Shown here: positions 6,734 to 16,922 of the stretch, one piece after another | How the letters are laid out: every line of letters begins with the position of its first letter | How positions within the stretch are numbered: position 1 is the stretch's first letter | Source of the DNA: Bradyrhizobium sp. Ec3.3 | GTDB taxonomy: Bacteria; Pseudomonadota; Alphaproteobacteria; Rhizobiales; Xanthobacteraceae | Direction of reading: 5' to 3' | Length of the DNA stretch: 64,000 bases | NCBI RefSeq assembly: GCF_000472925.1 | Contig: NZ_AXAS01000003.1 | Span: forward strand, 124,322-188,321 | Made by a program: the position numbers and the translations under genes | The notes under the pieces: generated by a model | Told to the model about the DNA's origin: nothing | Seen by the model: the letters and a program-made list of their open reading frames with translations, nothing else | Database searches by the model: none

Positions 6734-8875
6734 ATGGCGATCCGTGTGAGCCTGGGCAGATTCAGGCCTCGTGTCTCGTTGCCTAAATGGGGTGTGCGCG
6801 GCAGCCTGTTCGCTGCCTTCGCAGTGATCGCGGGCATGGGCCTCGTGATCTCGGCGGGCGCCGGTTACGTGCTGCAAAATCTCGGCGAGCGAATGATCGA
6901 CCTGAGCGGACGGGACATCCCGCGCCTCGCCGCAAGCCTGCAATTGTCGGCACTGAGCGCGAGCCTCGCGGCACAGGGACCGGCCCTGCTCGCCGCGCCG
7001 AGTGAGGACGCGCTGAACGAGCGCACCAAGAAGCTGAGGGAATTGCAGCAGCAGGTCCAGCAGAAGCTCGGCGAGATCATCGAGCTCGGCGCCGACAAGA
7101 CGATCGTCACGGGACTTAACGACACCATCAAGAATCTCAATGAGGCAGCTCAAAGCCTGACTTCGGCCGCGCGCGAGCGGCTCGACGTCGCGGCCCTTCA
7201 CGACAAGCAATACGATGCGCTACGCAAGGCGCAGGGCGATTTCGTCGGCGCGGCAAGTCCCGCGATGCTCAATGCCCAAACCCAGGTGAACGCGATTCTC
7301 GGCTCGGCGAACCTGTCGGCCGAAGACGCCACCGAAGCCGCGCAGACCGTCGGCCAGCTCGGCAATGTCGTCGCCAGCGGCAATCTCGCGGCGGCCGACA
7401 TGAGCGCAGCGCTCTCGGCCAATACCGCCGACAAGCTCGACGACATCCAGAAGGATTTCAAGACGGCCCAGGGCCGCCTGCGGTCCAACCTCGACCTGCT
7501 GCCCGACAATCAGGGCAGCAAGATGCTGCGCGAGACGGCCGAAAGGCTGCTGGCGCTCGGCACCGGCAAGACCGGCGTGTTCAACCTGCGCGAGAAGGAG
7601 CTCGACGCCACCGACTACGGCCAGACCGTGCTCGACGAAACCCGCAAGCTCAATGTCGGCCTCGGCATCAGCGTGCAGCAACTCGTCGAAGGCGTGCAGA
7701 AGGAGACCAACGACTCGACCTTCCAGGCGCGCAGGCAGATTTCGTTCGCCACCATGGTCATGTTGGCGCTGGGCGCGCTGACCCTGGTCGGCTCGGTGCT
7801 GTTCGTCTGGCTCTATGTCGGACGCAACATCCTGCGCCGCATTGGCGGACTGCAGCGCGCGATGCAGCTGCTCTCGACCGGCGATCTCGACGCAGAGATC
7901 GTCCGCACCAAACACAATGACGAGATCGGCGCCATGACCGATACGCTTCAGGTGTTCCGCCAGAGCATGATCGAGGCCCGCGCGCTCTCCAGCGAGCAGG
8001 ACAAGGACCGCGCCGCCAAAGCCGAGCGCGCCGCGCGCATGGAAGCGCAGATCGGATCGTTCGAAGGCACCGTGCGAACAGCCATCGACAACCTCGCTCA
8101 ATCGGCCAATTCGATGCAGACGACCGCGCAGAGCATGTCGTCGACGGCCGACCAGTCCAATGCGCTGGTCAACGCCGTGGCGTCGGCCGCCGAGGAGACC
8201 TCGGTCAACGTGCAGACGGTGTCGGCCGGCACCGAGCAATTGTCATCGTCGATTGCCGAGATCAGCCGCCAGGTGGTCACCTCGGCGGAGATCGCCAAGA
8301 AGGCGGTCATCGAAGCCGGAGCGACCGATGCGACCGTGCAGGGCCTCGCCGACAGCGCGAGCCGCATCAGCGTGGTCGTCGATCTCATCCAGACCATCGC
8401 CTCGCAGACCAATCTGCTCGCGCTCAACGCCACGATCGAAGCGGCACGCGCCGGCGAAGCCGGCCGCGGTTTCGCCGTGGTCGCCTCCGAAGTGAAGAGC
8501 CTTGCAAGTCAGACCGCGAAGGCCACGGACGAGATCCGCACCCAGATCGCCAGCATGCAGCAGGTCACGACCTCTGCGGTCGGCGCGATCAGGGGCATCG
8601 GCCAGATCATAGGCGAGATCAACGACGTGACCACGGCGATCGCCGCCGCCGTCGAGGAACAGGGTGCCGCGACGCACGAGATCGCCCGCAACATCCAGCA
8701 CGCCGCCGGTGGCACCAGCGAGGTCTCCAGCAACATCGTCGGCGTCTCCACGGCCTCGGCCGAGGCGGGCGCCGCGGCGACGGAGGTGCTGAGCGCCTCC
8801 GATGCGCTGCGCCGCGAGGCCGACGTGCTGCGCGGGGAAATCGACGCGTTCCTCAGCAATATCCGCGCGGCGTGA
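6734..8875 (+). CDS. methyl-accepting chemotaxis protein
   Basis: A 713-residue transducer. Transmembrane helix 1 is at about 24-47. A long helical, Ala/Leu-rich periplasmic sensor spans about 48-335, followed by helix 2 at about 337-360, a HAMP domain at about 358-411 ([19 protein letters not shown]) and a cytoplasmic signalling domain. The hairpin tip is the conserved [20 protein letters not shown] stretch. The sensor resembles the helical-bundle type, so the ligand cannot be named. No CheR-tether pentapeptide ends the protein. A GGGGGAATT ribosome site precedes the ATG. It is monocistronic, followed by a palindromic repeat. Confidence 0.95.
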   Translation: MAIRVSLGRFRPRVSLPKWGVRGSLFAAFAVIAGMGLVISAGAGYVLQNLGERMIDLSGRDIPRLAASLQLSALSASLAAQGPALLAAPSEDALNERTKKLRELQQQVQQKLGEIIELGADKTIVTGLNDTIKNLNEAAQSLTSAARERLDVAALHDKQYDALRKAQGDFVGAASPAMLNAQTQVNAILGSANLSAEDATEAAQTVGQLGNVVASGNLAAADMSAALSANTADKLDDIQKDFKTAQGRLRSNLDLLPDNQGSKMLRETAERLLALGTGKTGVFNLREKELDATDYGQTVLDETRKLNVGLGISVQQLVEGVQKETNDSTFQARRQISFATMVMLALGALTLVGSVLFVWLYVGRNILRRIGGLQRAMQLLSTGDLDAEIVRTKHNDEIGAMTDTLQVFRQSMIEARALSSEQDKDRAAKAERAARMEAQIGSFEGTVRTAIDNLAQSANSMQTTAQSMSSTADQSNALVNAVASAAEETSVNVQTVSAGTEQLSSSIAEISRQVVTSAEIAKKAVIEAGATDATVQGLADSASRISVVVDLIQTIASQTNLLALNATIEAARAGEAGRGFAVVASEVKSLASQTAKATDEIRTQIASMQQVTTSAVGAIRGIGQIIGEINDVTTAIAAAVEEQGAATHEIARNIQHAAGGTSEVSSNIVGVSTASAEAGAAATEVLSASDALRREADVLRGEIDAFLSNIRAA

Positions 8876-8876
8876 T

Positions 8877-8972
8877 CGTCATTCCGGGGCGGTGCGCCAG
8901 CACCGAACCCGGAATCGCGCGCCACTACCTCGGGATTCCGGGTTCGCGGCTTTGCCGCGCCCCGGAATGACG
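8877..8972. repeat. palindromic repeat, family B (GTCATTCCGGG)
   Basis: The outer arms CGTCATTCCGGGGC and GCCCCGGAATGACG, together with inner GGAATCGCG and CGGGATTCC segments, make an imperfect cruciform. A third half arm (GCCGGAATGAC) follows at about 8985. It is related to the element at 16066-16147. Confidence 0.85.
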
Positions 8973-9065
8973 TCGTGTCCGCCCGCCGGAATGACGGCCA
9001 TGCGAACGTCACCCCGCGTGGTTTTTCGGCTGGCGTCCCGCCCGATGTGCGGGTACCGATAGTGC

Positions 9066-10127
9066 ATGCATTCGAAGAGCGACAGTGTGCAGTCCTCGGC
9101 CGAGGCCCTGCGCTACCCCTGGGAACAGCACCCCGGCCCTGAAGAGGTCGTGGAGGTGCGTCCCGGCGTGTTGTGGGTGCGGCTCAAGCTGCCGTTCCGC
9201 CTCAACCACGTGAACATCTACCTGCTCTCCGACGGCGACGGGTATGCGATGATCGACTCCGGCTTCGGCAATGAGGAGACGATCGAGGCCTGGACGAAGC
9301 TGTTCGACGGGCCGCTGAAGGGCGTCAACATCTCGCGGCTTATTGTCACTCACTCCCATCCTGACCATGTCGGGCTCGCGGGCTGGATCGTCGAGCGGTT
9401 CAACTGTCCGCTCGAGATGTCGCAGGTCGAGTATCTGCAATCGGTCTACCACCAGAATCGCGGCACCGAAGAGCGGCGCAACGCGCAGCGGTTGTTCTTC
9501 CGCCGCCACGGCATGGACGAGACGCTGACCGACAAGCTGCTCGGCCGCGGCCAGGAATATCTGAAGCGCGTGTCGGTGCTGCCGGCCTCCTACCGCCGCA
9601 TCTCGCATGGCGACGAGGTCGTGATCGGCACGCGCCGCTTCAAGGTGATCACCGGCGGCGGGCACGCGCTCGACCAGGTGATGCTGTATTGCGCCGACGA
9701 CAAGCTGTTCCTGTCCGCCGACCAGGTGCTGAGCAAGATCTCGCCGAACGTCAGTGTCTGGGCTGTCGAGCCCGACCAGAACTCGCTCGGCGAATATCTG
9801 GCCTCGCTCGCGAGCCTCACCACGACGCTGCCCTATGACGTGCTGGTGCTGCCCGGCCACGGCGTGCCGTTCTACGGATTGAAGACCCGCATCAAGCAGC
9901 TCGCCGATCATCACGAGGAGCGCTGCCGGATGATCGCGGAAGCCTGCCGCGAGGTGCCGCAGACCTCGTCCCAGCTCGTGCCGGTCGTGTTCCACAAGCA
10001 CGTGCTCGATCCCCACCAGATGGGCTTTGCCGCGGGCGAGCTGATCGCCCACGTCAACTACATGCTCGTCGAGGGACGACTGACCGCCGAAGAGAAGGAC
10101 GGCATGCTTCAGTTCAGGACGACCTGA
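9066..10127 (+). CDS. metallo-beta-lactamase-fold hydrolase
   Basis: 353 residues. The binuclear metal motif THSHPDHVG gives His96, His98, Asp100 and His101. Downstream metal ligands are in GGGHALDQ, SADQVLS and LPGHGVPF. The C-terminal 90 residues (LADHHEERCRMI onward) form the helical extension seen in the LACTB2-like group. It is probably a cytoplasmic thioester- or phosphodiester-type hydrolase, with no predicted substrate. It converges on aroQ with a 9-bp gap. Confidence 0.85.
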   Translation: MHSKSDSVQSSAEALRYPWEQHPGPEEVVEVRPGVLWVRLKLPFRLNHVNIYLLSDGDGYAMIDSGFGNEETIEAWTKLFDGPLKGVNISRLIVTHSHPDHVGLAGWIVERFNCPLEMSQVEYLQSVYHQNRGTEERRNAQRLFFRRHGMDETLTDKLLGRGQEYLKRVSVLPASYRRISHGDEVVIGTRRFKVITGGGHALDQVMLYCADDKLFLSADQVLSKISPNVSVWAVEPDQNSLGEYLASLASLTTTLPYDVLVLPGHGVPFYGLKTRIKQLADHHEERCRMIAEACREVPQTSSQLVPVVFHKHVLDPHQMGFAAGELIAHVNYMLVEGRLTAEEKDGMLQFRTT

Positions 10128-10136
10128 GCGCTCGGC

Positions 10137-10568
10137 TCACTTCATCTGCGCGATCGCGTGCATCGCCGCGATGTAGCCATAGGGCCCGAGCCCGCAGATC
10201 ACACCGGTTGCGACGAACGAAATCTTCGAGTGCCTGTGATATTCGTCGCGGGCGTGGATGTTGGAGATGTGCACCTCCAGCACGGGGCCCTCGAACGCCT
10301 TGATCGCGTCCATGATCGCAACCGACGTGAAGGAGAAGCCGGCCGGATTGATGATGACGGCATCGGCATCCTGCCGCGCCGACTGGATCAGGTCGACGAG
10401 GACACCCTCGTGGTTGGACTGGTGGAAGGCAACCGTGAGTCCGAGCTTCGCGGCGGCCTCCTCGCAGCTCGCCTTGATCTCGGGAAGCGTCGTCGTGCCG
10501 TAGATGTGCGGCTCGCGCACGCCGAGGAGATTGAGGTTCGGGCCGTTCAGGATCATCACTCGTTTCAT
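10137..10568 (-). CDS. aroQ: type II 3-dehydroquinate dehydratase
   Basis: 143 residues, the normal size. It catalyses dehydration of 3-dehydroquinate to 3-dehydroshikimate in the shikimate pathway as a dodecamer. Diagnostic motifs are ILNGPNLNLLG at residues 6-16, catalytic Tyr23 in REPHIYG, NPAGFSFTSVA and the catalytic-His segment EVHISNIHARDEYHRHS. The ATG at 10568 is chosen because the longer frame to 10619 adds residues not found in the family. It is divergent from hemA. Confidence 0.95.
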   Translation of the reverse strand: MKRVMILNGPNLNLLGVREPHIYGTTTLPEIKASCEEAAAKLGLTVAFHQSNHEGVLVDLIQSARQDADAVIINPAGFSFTSVAIMDAIKAFEGPVLEVHISNIHARDEYHRHSKISFVATGVICGLGPYGYIAAMHAIAQMK

Positions 10569-10679
10569 AGCGCTTCCCTTTGCATGAGCTGTTCGCCGGG
10601 CCGGCGGCACCGCAGCCATTTCAGGAGAAGGGCCACGAGCCAGGCTCAGCCGGTTCCGCGATCATGACCGGCGAAGCGC

Positions 10680-10698
10680 CATGGACAAAATGTCCATG
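10680..10698. promoter_or_regulatory. 19-bp perfect palindrome in the aroQ-hemA intergenic region
   Basis: CATGGACA-AAA-TGTCCATG has 8-bp arms and a 3-bp centre. It is the size of a dimeric repressor operator and lies about 110 bp upstream of the aroQ start and 85 bp before the FixK box. No regulator is known to me for this word. The rest of the 348-bp gap holds only the FixK-type promoter. Confidence 0.45.
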
Positions 10699-10765
10699 CC
10701 GCCTGAGCGCGACGGCGCAGCCCAAGCGGCCGGCTCCCCCGCCGCGACGCGGTGGCACTAGCCGG

Positions 10766-10806
10766 TTGATCCACATCAATTATTACCGATGGCCCGCCGC
10801 TATGAA
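10766..10806 (+). promoter_or_regulatory. FixK/FNR-dependent promoter of hemA
   Basis: TTGATCCACATCAA (10766-10779) is a perfect TTGAT-N4-ATCAA box. TATGAA at 10801-10806 is a fair -10. If the start point is 10813, the box is centred at -40.5 and the -10 covers -12 to -7. That is exactly the class II FNR/FixK geometry. The leader to the hemA ATG would be about 104 nt. Confidence 0.8.
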
Positions 10807-10916
10807 TGGCGCTGCCCGCCGCACCGCCAAATGTGGGCTGGTACATAGACATTGGAGCTGGAAAAGCTCTAAGAAGAAATGGCCGCATGGGCCCAGGTTC
10901 AGCCGCAGGTCTGCCG

Positions 10917-12146
10917 ATGGATTACAACGCGTACTTCAATTCCGCCCTCGACCGCCTCCACGCCGAGCGGCGCTATCGCGTCTTCGCCGATCTGGAGCGT
11001 ATCGCCGGCCGGTTCCCGCATGCGATATGGCACTCGCCCAAGGGCAAGCGCGACGTCGTGATCTGGTGCTCCAACGACTATCTCGGCATGGGCCAGCACC
11101 CGAAGGTGGTCGGCGCCATGGTCGAGACTGCGACCCGGGTCGGTACCGGTGCGGGCGGCACGCGCAACATCGCCGGCACGCACCATCCGTTGGTGCAGCT
11201 CGAGGCCGAGCTCGCCGATCTCCATGGCAAGGAGGCCGCTCTCCTCTTCACCTCCGGCTACGTCTCGAACCAGACCGGGATTGCGACCATCGCAAAGCTG
11301 ATCCCGAACTGCCTGATCCTGTCGGACGAGCTCAACCACAATTCGATGATCGAGGGCATCCGTCAGTCCGGCTGCGAACGGATCGTGTTCCGCCACAACG
11401 ATCTCGCCGATCTCGAAGCGCTATTGAAGGCCGCCGGCCCGAGCCGGCCAAAACTGATCGCCTGCGAGAGCCTCTATTCGATGGACGGTGACGTCGCCCC
11501 GCTCGCAAAAATCTGCGACCTCGCCGAGAAATACGGCGCGATGACCTATGTGGATGAAGTCCACGCGGTCGGCATGTACGGCCCGCGCGGCGGCGGCATC
11601 GCCGAACGTGACGGCGTGATGCACCGCATCGACATCCTGGAAGGCACGCTGGCGAAAGCCTTCGGCTGCCTCGGCGGCTACATCGCCGCCAATGGCCAGA
11701 TCATCGACGCCGTGCGCTCCTATGCGCCAGGCTTCATCTTCACCACCGCGCTGCCGCCGGCGATCTGCTCGGCCGCGACCGCCGCGATCAAGCATCTGAA
11801 GACCTCGAGCTGGGAGCGCGAGCGCCACCAGGACCGCGCCGCCCGCGTCAAGGCGATCCTCGATGCCGCCGGCCTGCCGGTGATGTCGAGCGACACCCAC
11901 ATCGTGCCGCTGTTCGTCGGCGATCCCGAGAAGTGCAAACAGGCCTCCGACCTCCTGCTCGAAGAGCACGGCATCTACATCCAGCCGATCAACTATCCCA
12001 CCGTGGCCAAGGGCACCGAGCGGCTGCGTATCACGCCCTCGCCCTATCACGACGACGGCCTCATCGATCAGCTCGCTGAAGCCCTGCTCCAGGTCTGGGA
12101 CCGCCTCGGCCTGCCACTGCGCCAGAAATCTCTGGCGGCGGAGTAG
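10917..12146 (+). CDS. hemA: 5-aminolevulinate synthase
   Basis: 409 residues. A PLP-dependent enzyme that condenses glycine and succinyl-CoA to 5-aminolevulinate, the first step of heme synthesis by the C4 route used in alphaproteobacteria. Motifs are [40 protein letters not shown] and TLAKAFG with Schiff-base Lys247. The ATG at 10917 gives the family N-terminus [12 protein letters not shown]; a longer frame to 10806 has unrelated residues. A FixK-type promoter upstream links heme output to low oxygen. Confidence 0.97.
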   Translation: MDYNAYFNSALDRLHAERRYRVFADLERIAGRFPHAIWHSPKGKRDVVIWCSNDYLGMGQHPKVVGAMVETATRVGTGAGGTRNIAGTHHPLVQLEAELADLHGKEAALLFTSGYVSNQTGIATIAKLIPNCLILSDELNHNSMIEGIRQSGCERIVFRHNDLADLEALLKAAGPSRPKLIACESLYSMDGDVAPLAKICDLAEKYGAMTYVDEVHAVGMYGPRGGGIAERDGVMHRIDILEGTLAKAFGCLGGYIAANGQIIDAVRSYAPGFIFTTALPPAICSAATAAIKHLKTSSWERERHQDRAARVKAILDAAGLPVMSSDTHIVPLFVGDPEKCKQASDLLLEEHGIYIQPINYPTVAKGTERLRITPSPYHDDGLIDQLAEALLQVWDRLGLPLRQKSLAAE

Positions 12147-12175
12147 GTCCTTCTTCAACTGCCACCGTCCCCGGG

Positions 12176-12351
12176 GCTACCCCCCCTCCCCAGCCCTCCC
12201 CCACAAGGGGGGAGGGAGCGAGACAGGTGCTTACCCTCACGTCGATTGAGCGCACATACGGACACGGAGCTTGTCTCGTGCCTGTTGCAGCGGGCGATGC
12301 TCGCCCCGTTCCCTCCCCCCTTGCGGGGGAGGGTCAGGGAGGGGGGGTGCC
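12176..12351. repeat. long inverted repeat, family E (CCCTCCCC)
   Basis: A C-rich arm beginning near 12181 and its G-rich complement ending near 12347 (about 38 nt each, imperfect) enclose about 100 nt that includes GTCTCGTGCC. Each arm also folds on itself around CACAAGG or CTTGCGG. It fills most of the 398-bp gap between hemA and the kinase gene. The remainder (12352-12544) has no feature I recognise beyond the kinase ribosome site. Confidence 0.8.
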
Positions 12352-12544
12352 ACACGGGGACTCTCTCGGAAGGCCTGAGACCACCGTGCGGTCAGGCCAC
12401 ACCGCGCGGCTTAACGACGATGATGGTTCCTGCGGCAACCGGAAAAATGGCTGTCGCTTGCGGCAGGCTTAAGCGCTAGATTTTCTTCGGAAAATGAGAT
12501 CGGACGCGGCCCCCGCCGCGACGCAAGGGAGAGGTTCCCCAGCA

Positions 12545-15500
12545 ATGCTGCATGACTGGGGCGTGATCGCAGCCGCTTTCGGCTATATCGGCTTTCTGTT
12601 CCTGGTGGCGAGTCATGGCGACCGCCGCTCCCAGGCTAAAGCCGGCCGTGCCTCCGGCCTGATCTACCCGCTTTCGCTCGCGATCTATTGCACCTCGTGG
12701 ACCTTCTTCGGCTCGGTCGGCTTCGCCACCCGCACCTCGACCGACTTCCTCGCGATCTATGTCGGCCCGGTCCTGATGATCGGGATCGGCACCGGCATCC
12801 TGCGCCGCGTGATCCAGCTCGCCAAGGCGCAGAACATCACCTCGATCGCCGACTTCATCGGTGCGCGCTACGGCAAGAGCCAGGCGGTGGCGGCAACGGT
12901 CGCTCTGATCGCGATCATCGGCTCGGTGCCCTATATCGCCCTGCAACTGAAGGCCGTCGCCTCCTCGCTCGAAACCATCTTGAGCGAGGACCAGGCCTTC
13001 TCCCACATCCCGATCCTCGGCGACATGGCGCTGATGGTGACGCTGACGATGGCGGCCTTCGCCGTGCTGTTCGGCACGCGTCAGACCGACGCCACCGAGC
13101 ATCAGCACGGATTGATGCTCGCGGTCGCGACCGAATCCATCGTCAAGCTGGTCGCCTTCCTCGCCGCCGGCGCCTTCGTCACCTTCTGGATGTTCTCGCC
13201 GCAGGAACTGATCGAGCGCGCGATGAAGACGCCGGAGGCGGTGCGCGCCATCAACTATTCGCCCTCGATCGGCAACTTCCTCACCATGACGCTGCTGTCG
13301 TTCTGCGCGGTCATGCTGCTGCCGCGCCAGTTCCACGTCAGCGTGGTCGAGAATTCGTCCGATGCCGAGGTCGGCCGCGCACGCTGGCTGTTCCCGCTCT
13401 ATCTCGTCGCCATCAACGTGTTCGTGATCCCGATCGCGCTCGCCGGCCTCGTGACCTTCCCGTTCGGCGCGATCGACCCCGACATGTACGTGCTGGCGCT
13501 GCCGATGGAGGGCGGCAACGACCTGCTCAGCGTCGCCATCTTCGTCGGCGGATTGTCGGCGGCGACCGCGATGGTGATCGTGGAATGCGTCGCGCTCTCC
13601 ATCATGGTCTCCAACGACCTGGTGGTGCCGCTGGTGCTGAAGCGCCGGCCCGAGGGCCGCGCCGGCGCCACGGATTTCATCAACTTCCTGCTGCGCTCAC
13701 GGCGGCTCGCGATCTTCGCCATCATGGTGATGGCCTATTTCTATTATCGCGCGCTCGGCAACACCCAGCTCGCGGCGATTGGTCTGCTGTCCTTTGCCGC
13801 CATCGCCCAGCTTGCGCCGAGCTTCTTCGGCGGCCTGTTGTGGCGGCGCGCGACCGCGCGCGGCGCCATCGGCGGCATGCTGGTCGGCTTCGCGGTGTGG
13901 CTCTACACGCTGTTCCTGCCGAGCTTCCTCGACTCCTCGACGTCAGGCATCCTGCTCCTCCAGCACGGTCCGTTCGGCATCGAAGCGTTGCGGCCGCAGG
14001 CGCTGTTCGGCGCCGACCTGCCGCCGCTGCTGCATGGCGTCGCCTGGTCGCTGTCGCTCAACGTCCTCACCTACGTACTGCTCTCGCTGGCGCGCCAGCC
14101 GAGCTCGATCGAGCTCGTGCAGGGCGACCTGTTCGTCCCCAACACGCTCGCGCCGATCGCACCGAATTTCCGCCGCTGGCGCACCACCGTCACCGTGCAG
14201 GACATCCAGAGCACCGTCGCGCAATATCTCGGGCCCGACCGCGCGCGGCATTCCTTCGAGGCCTTTGCAGCACGGCGCAATGTGCGGCTCGAAGCCGGGG
14301 CGCCGGCCGATTTCGAGCTGCTGCAGCATGCCGAGCACATGATCGCTTCCTCGATCGGGGCGGCCTCCTCACGCCTCGTGATGTCGCTCCTGCTGCGCAA
14401 GCGGACCGTATCGGCAAAAGCCGCGCTCAAACTGCTCGACGATTCCCATGCGGCGCTGCATTTCAACCGCGAGATCCTCCAGACCGCGCTCAACCATGTG
14501 CGCCAGGGAATCGCCGTGTTCGACGAGGACCTGCAGCTGATCTGCTCGAACCGGCAGTTCGGCGAGTTGCTGAGCGTGCCGCCGCATTTCATCCAGTTCG
14601 GCACGCCGCTGCGGGAGATCCTGGAATTCATGGGCGCCGGCAATCCGGCGGAAGTCGACGACCATGAGGCGATGCTGGCGCGGCGGCTCATCGCCTATAC
14701 GACCGACAGCGCGCCGTATCTGGAGCGCCTGCCCGATCGCCACATGGTCATCGAGGTCCTGACCAATCGCATGCCCGGCGGCGGCTTCGTCATTACCTTC
14801 ACCGACGTCACGCCCACCTTCGAGGCGGCGGAGGCACTGGAGCGCGCCAATGCCACGCTGGAAAAGCGGGTGCGCGACCGCACCGAGGAGCTGACCCGAC
14901 TGAACTCGGAGCTGGCGCAGGCGAAGAGCAACGCCGAAGACGCCAACATATCCAAGACGCGCTTCCTCGCAGCGGCGAGCCACGACATTCTCCAGCCGCT
15001 GAACGCCGCGCGGCTCTACGCGACGAGCCTGGTCGAGCGTCAGCATGGCGGCGAGGAGACGCGGCTGGTCGAGAACATCGACGAGTCGCTCCAGGCGATC
15101 GAGGAGATCCTGGGCGCGCTGCTCGACATCTCGCGGCTGGATGCGGGCGCCATGACGACCTCAATCTCGAGCTTCAAGATCGGCGACCTGATGCGGTCGC
15201 TGGAGATCGAATTCGCGCCGATTGCACGCGCCAAGGGTTTGCGGCTGACCTTCATGCCCTGCTCGCTGGCGGTCAAATCGGACCGGCTGCTGCTGCGGCG
15301 CCTGCTCCAGAACCTGATTTCCAACGCGATAAAATATACGCCGCGCGGGCGCGTCCTGGTCGGTTGCCGCCGCCATGGACAATCGCTGAAAGTCTGCGTC
15401 TACGATACCGGCGTCGGCATCCCCGCCGTGAAGCGCAGCGAGATCTTCAAGGAATTCCACCGCCTCGAACAGGGCGCGCGGATCGCACGCGGCCTGGGGC

Positions 15501-16054
15501 TGGGCCTGTCGATCGTCGAGCGACTGGCGCGCGTGCTCAAGCACGGCATCGCCATCGATGCCAATGCGAGCGGGGGCTCGATGTTCTCGGTGACGGTGCC
15601 GACCGCGAAGGCTGCGACCCATACCGCGGCCGTGACCAGCGCCACGCCGCTCGCACGCACACCGATTGCCGGCGCGCTGATCGTGTGCATCGAGAACGAC
15701 GCGGCGATCCTCGACGGCATGCGCACGCTGCTGAAGGCCTGGGATGCCGAGGTCATCGCGGTCGCCGATCCCGAGGGCGCGATCAGCGCGATCGAGGCGG
15801 CCGGCCGCAACGTGACGGGCCTGCTCGTCGACTATCATCTCGATCGCGGCAACGGCATCGCCGCTATCCGCGACATCCGCCGCCGCTTCGGCGACAACAT
15901 CCCCGCCATCCTGATCACCGCCGACCGCAGCCCGGCCGTGCAGCTCGCGGCGCGCGAGGAGCAGATCGCGGTGCTGAACAAGCCGGTGAAGCCGGCTTCA
16001 CTGCGCGCTTTGCTTGGCCAATGGCGCACGCAGCAGATGGTGGCGGCGGAGTGA
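12545..16054 (+). CDS. sodium:solute-symporter-type hybrid histidine kinase (CrbS/MxtR-like)
   Basis: About 1169 residues. The N-terminal ~500 residues are a multi-helix SSF/PutP-like module (first helix VIAAAFGYIGFLFLVA; FIGARYGKSQAVAA). A PAS-type region follows at about 640-760 (ALNHVRQGIAVFDEDLQLIC), then a coiled coil, HisKA with His813 in SHDILQPLNAARLY, a HATPase domain (NLISNAIKYTPRG; GLGLGLSIVERL) and a C-terminal receiver with Asp1096 in LLVDYHLD. Family members (CrbS, MxtR) control acetate and other carbon use with a NarL-type partner. The convergent regulator at 16157-16828 fits that role. The ATG at 12545 has GGGAGAGG upstream. Confidence 0.9.
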   Translation: MLHDWGVIAAAFGYIGFLFLVASHGDRRSQAKAGRASGLIYPLSLAIYCTSWTFFGSVGFATRTSTDFLAIYVGPVLMIGIGTGILRRVIQLAKAQNITSIADFIGARYGKSQAVAATVALIAIIGSVPYIALQLKAVASSLETILSEDQAFSHIPILGDMALMVTLTMAAFAVLFGTRQTDATEHQHGLMLAVATESIVKLVAFLAAGAFVTFWMFSPQELIERAMKTPEAVRAINYSPSIGNFLTMTLLSFCAVMLLPRQFHVSVVENSSDAEVGRARWLFPLYLVAINVFVIPIALAGLVTFPFGAIDPDMYVLALPMEGGNDLLSVAIFVGGLSAATAMVIVECVALSIMVSNDLVVPLVLKRRPEGRAGATDFINFLLRSRRLAIFAIMVMAYFYYRALGNTQLAAIGLLSFAAIAQLAPSFFGGLLWRRATARGAIGGMLVGFAVWLYTLFLPSFLDSSTSGILLLQHGPFGIEALRPQALFGADLPPLLHGVAWSLSLNVLTYVLLSLARQPSSIELVQGDLFVPNTLAPIAPNFRRWRTTVTVQDIQSTVAQYLGPDRARHSFEAFAARRNVRLEAGAPADFELLQHAEHMIASSIGAASSRLVMSLLLRKRTVSAKAALKLLDDSHAALHFNREILQTALNHVRQGIAVFDEDLQLICSNRQFGELLSVPPHFIQFGTPLREILEFMGAGNPAEVDDHEAMLARRLIAYTTDSAPYLERLPDRHMVIEVLTNRMPGGGFVITFTDVTPTFEAAEALERANATLEKRVRDRTEELTRLNSELAQAKSNAEDANISKTRFLAAASHDILQPLNAARLYATSLVERQHGGEETRLVENIDESLQAIEEILGALLDISRLDAGAMTTSISSFKIGDLMRSLEIEFAPIARAKGLRLTFMPCSLAVKSDRLLLRRLLQNLISNAIKYTPRGRVLVGCRRHGQSLKVCVYDTGVGIPAVKRSEIFKEFHRLEQGARIARGLGLGLSIVERLARVLKHGIAIDANASGGSMFSVTVPTAKAATHTAAVTSATPLARTPIAGALIVCIENDAAILDGMRTLLKAWDAEVIAVADPEGAISAIEAAGRNVTGLLVDYHLDRGNGIAAIRDIRRRFGDNIPAILITADRSPAVQLAAREEQIAVLNKPVKPASLRALLGQWRTQQMVAAE

Positions 16055-16065
16055 GCGAAATACGT

Positions 16066-16147
16066 CGTCATTCCGGGATGGTGCGAAGCACCAGACCCGG
16101 AATCTCGAGATTCCGGGTTCGATGCTGACGCATCGCCCCGGAATGAC
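16066..16147. repeat. palindromic repeat, family B
   Basis: Outer arms CGTCATTCCGGG and CCCCGGAATGAC enclose inner CCCGGAATCTCGAGATTCCGGG, itself a 22-bp palindrome. It sits between the convergent kinase and response-regulator genes and may end transcription from both sides. It shares arms with 8877-8972. Confidence 0.85.
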
Positions 16148-16156
16148 AGCTAAGGA

Positions 16157-16828
16157 TCACTCCGTCGGCGTGCCCTGCTTCCACTGGCCGCCGGCGATCT
16201 TGGCGGCGGCGATCACGGCCTGGGTGCGGCTTTCGACGCCGAGCTTTTGCAGGATGGCGGAGACGTGGGCCTTGATGGTCGCCTCGGAGACGCCGAGCTC
16301 ATAGGCGATCTGCTTGTTGAGGAGACCTTCCGACAGCATCATCAGCACCCGCACCTGCTGCGGCGTCAGCGTCACCAGGCGATCGCGCAGACGCATCATG
16401 TCGGGATCGGCGGCGGAGTTGAGGTCGGTGTCCGGCGGCACCCAGACGTCGCCGTCCATCACCTTCAGGATGGCGTCACGCAGGGTCTCGACGCCGAACC
16501 GCTTGGGAATGAAACCGGAAGCGCCGAAGTCGAGCGAGCGGCGGATCGTGGCGCTGTCGTCGGACGCCGAGACGATGACCACCGGGATCGCCGGGTATTG
16601 CGCACGCAGATAGATCAGGCCGGAAAAGCCCGAAATTCCCGGCATCGACAGGTCGAGCAGGACCAGGTCGACGTCGGAATCCTGTTCCAGGAGCTTGGTC
16701 AGGTCTTCGAACGATCCGGCCTCGTCGACCCTCGCCGAGGTCAGAACGCCGGCCACGGCCTGGCGCAGCGCATCGCGGAACAGGGGATGATCATCGGCGA
16801 TGACGAGGCGGGTTGCGGGAGCGTTCAT
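16157..16828 (-). CDS. NarL/FixJ-type response regulator (CrbR/ErdR-like)
   Basis: 223 residues. The receiver domain spans about 1-125 with acidic pair DD12-13, phosphorylatable Asp59 (LLDLSMPG) and a conserved Ser/Lys switch (VSASDD; FIPKR). A LuxR-type HTH lies at about 148-210 (LTPQQVRVLMMLSEGLLNKQ, then IAYELGVSEATIKAHVSAIL). It is the likely partner of the adjacent SSF-type kinase and may control the MHS transporter it is divergent from. Both links rest on gene order and on known CrbS-CrbR and MxtR-ErdR pairs. Confidence 0.9.
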   Translation of the reverse strand: MNAPATRLVIADDHPLFRDALRQAVAGVLTSARVDEAGSFEDLTKLLEQDSDVDLVLLDLSMPGISGFSGLIYLRAQYPAIPVVIVSASDDSATIRRSLDFGASGFIPKRFGVETLRDAILKVMDGDVWVPPDTDLNSAADPDMMRLRDRLVTLTPQQVRVLMMLSEGLLNKQIAYELGVSEATIKAHVSAILQKLGVESRTQAVIAAAKIAGGQWKQGTPTE

Positions 16829-16922
16829 CGATCTCTTGCTGTCGTTGTGGTCGGGCCAATTAGCCGAGGCACCGGCGGGTCAATTCTTCCCCGAGCGGCC
16901 GTGGCATGCAAGCACACATTAT

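Noticed and set aside
8877..8972. possible CRISPR-like or attachment-site repeat
   Set aside because: Inverted arms with no regular direct repeats and spacers, no cas genes and no integrase; it fits a dispersed palindromic element.
12688..14667. 659-residue frame within the hybrid kinase
   Set aside because: Second frame of the same strand, Arg-rich, while the first frame carries all kinase motifs.
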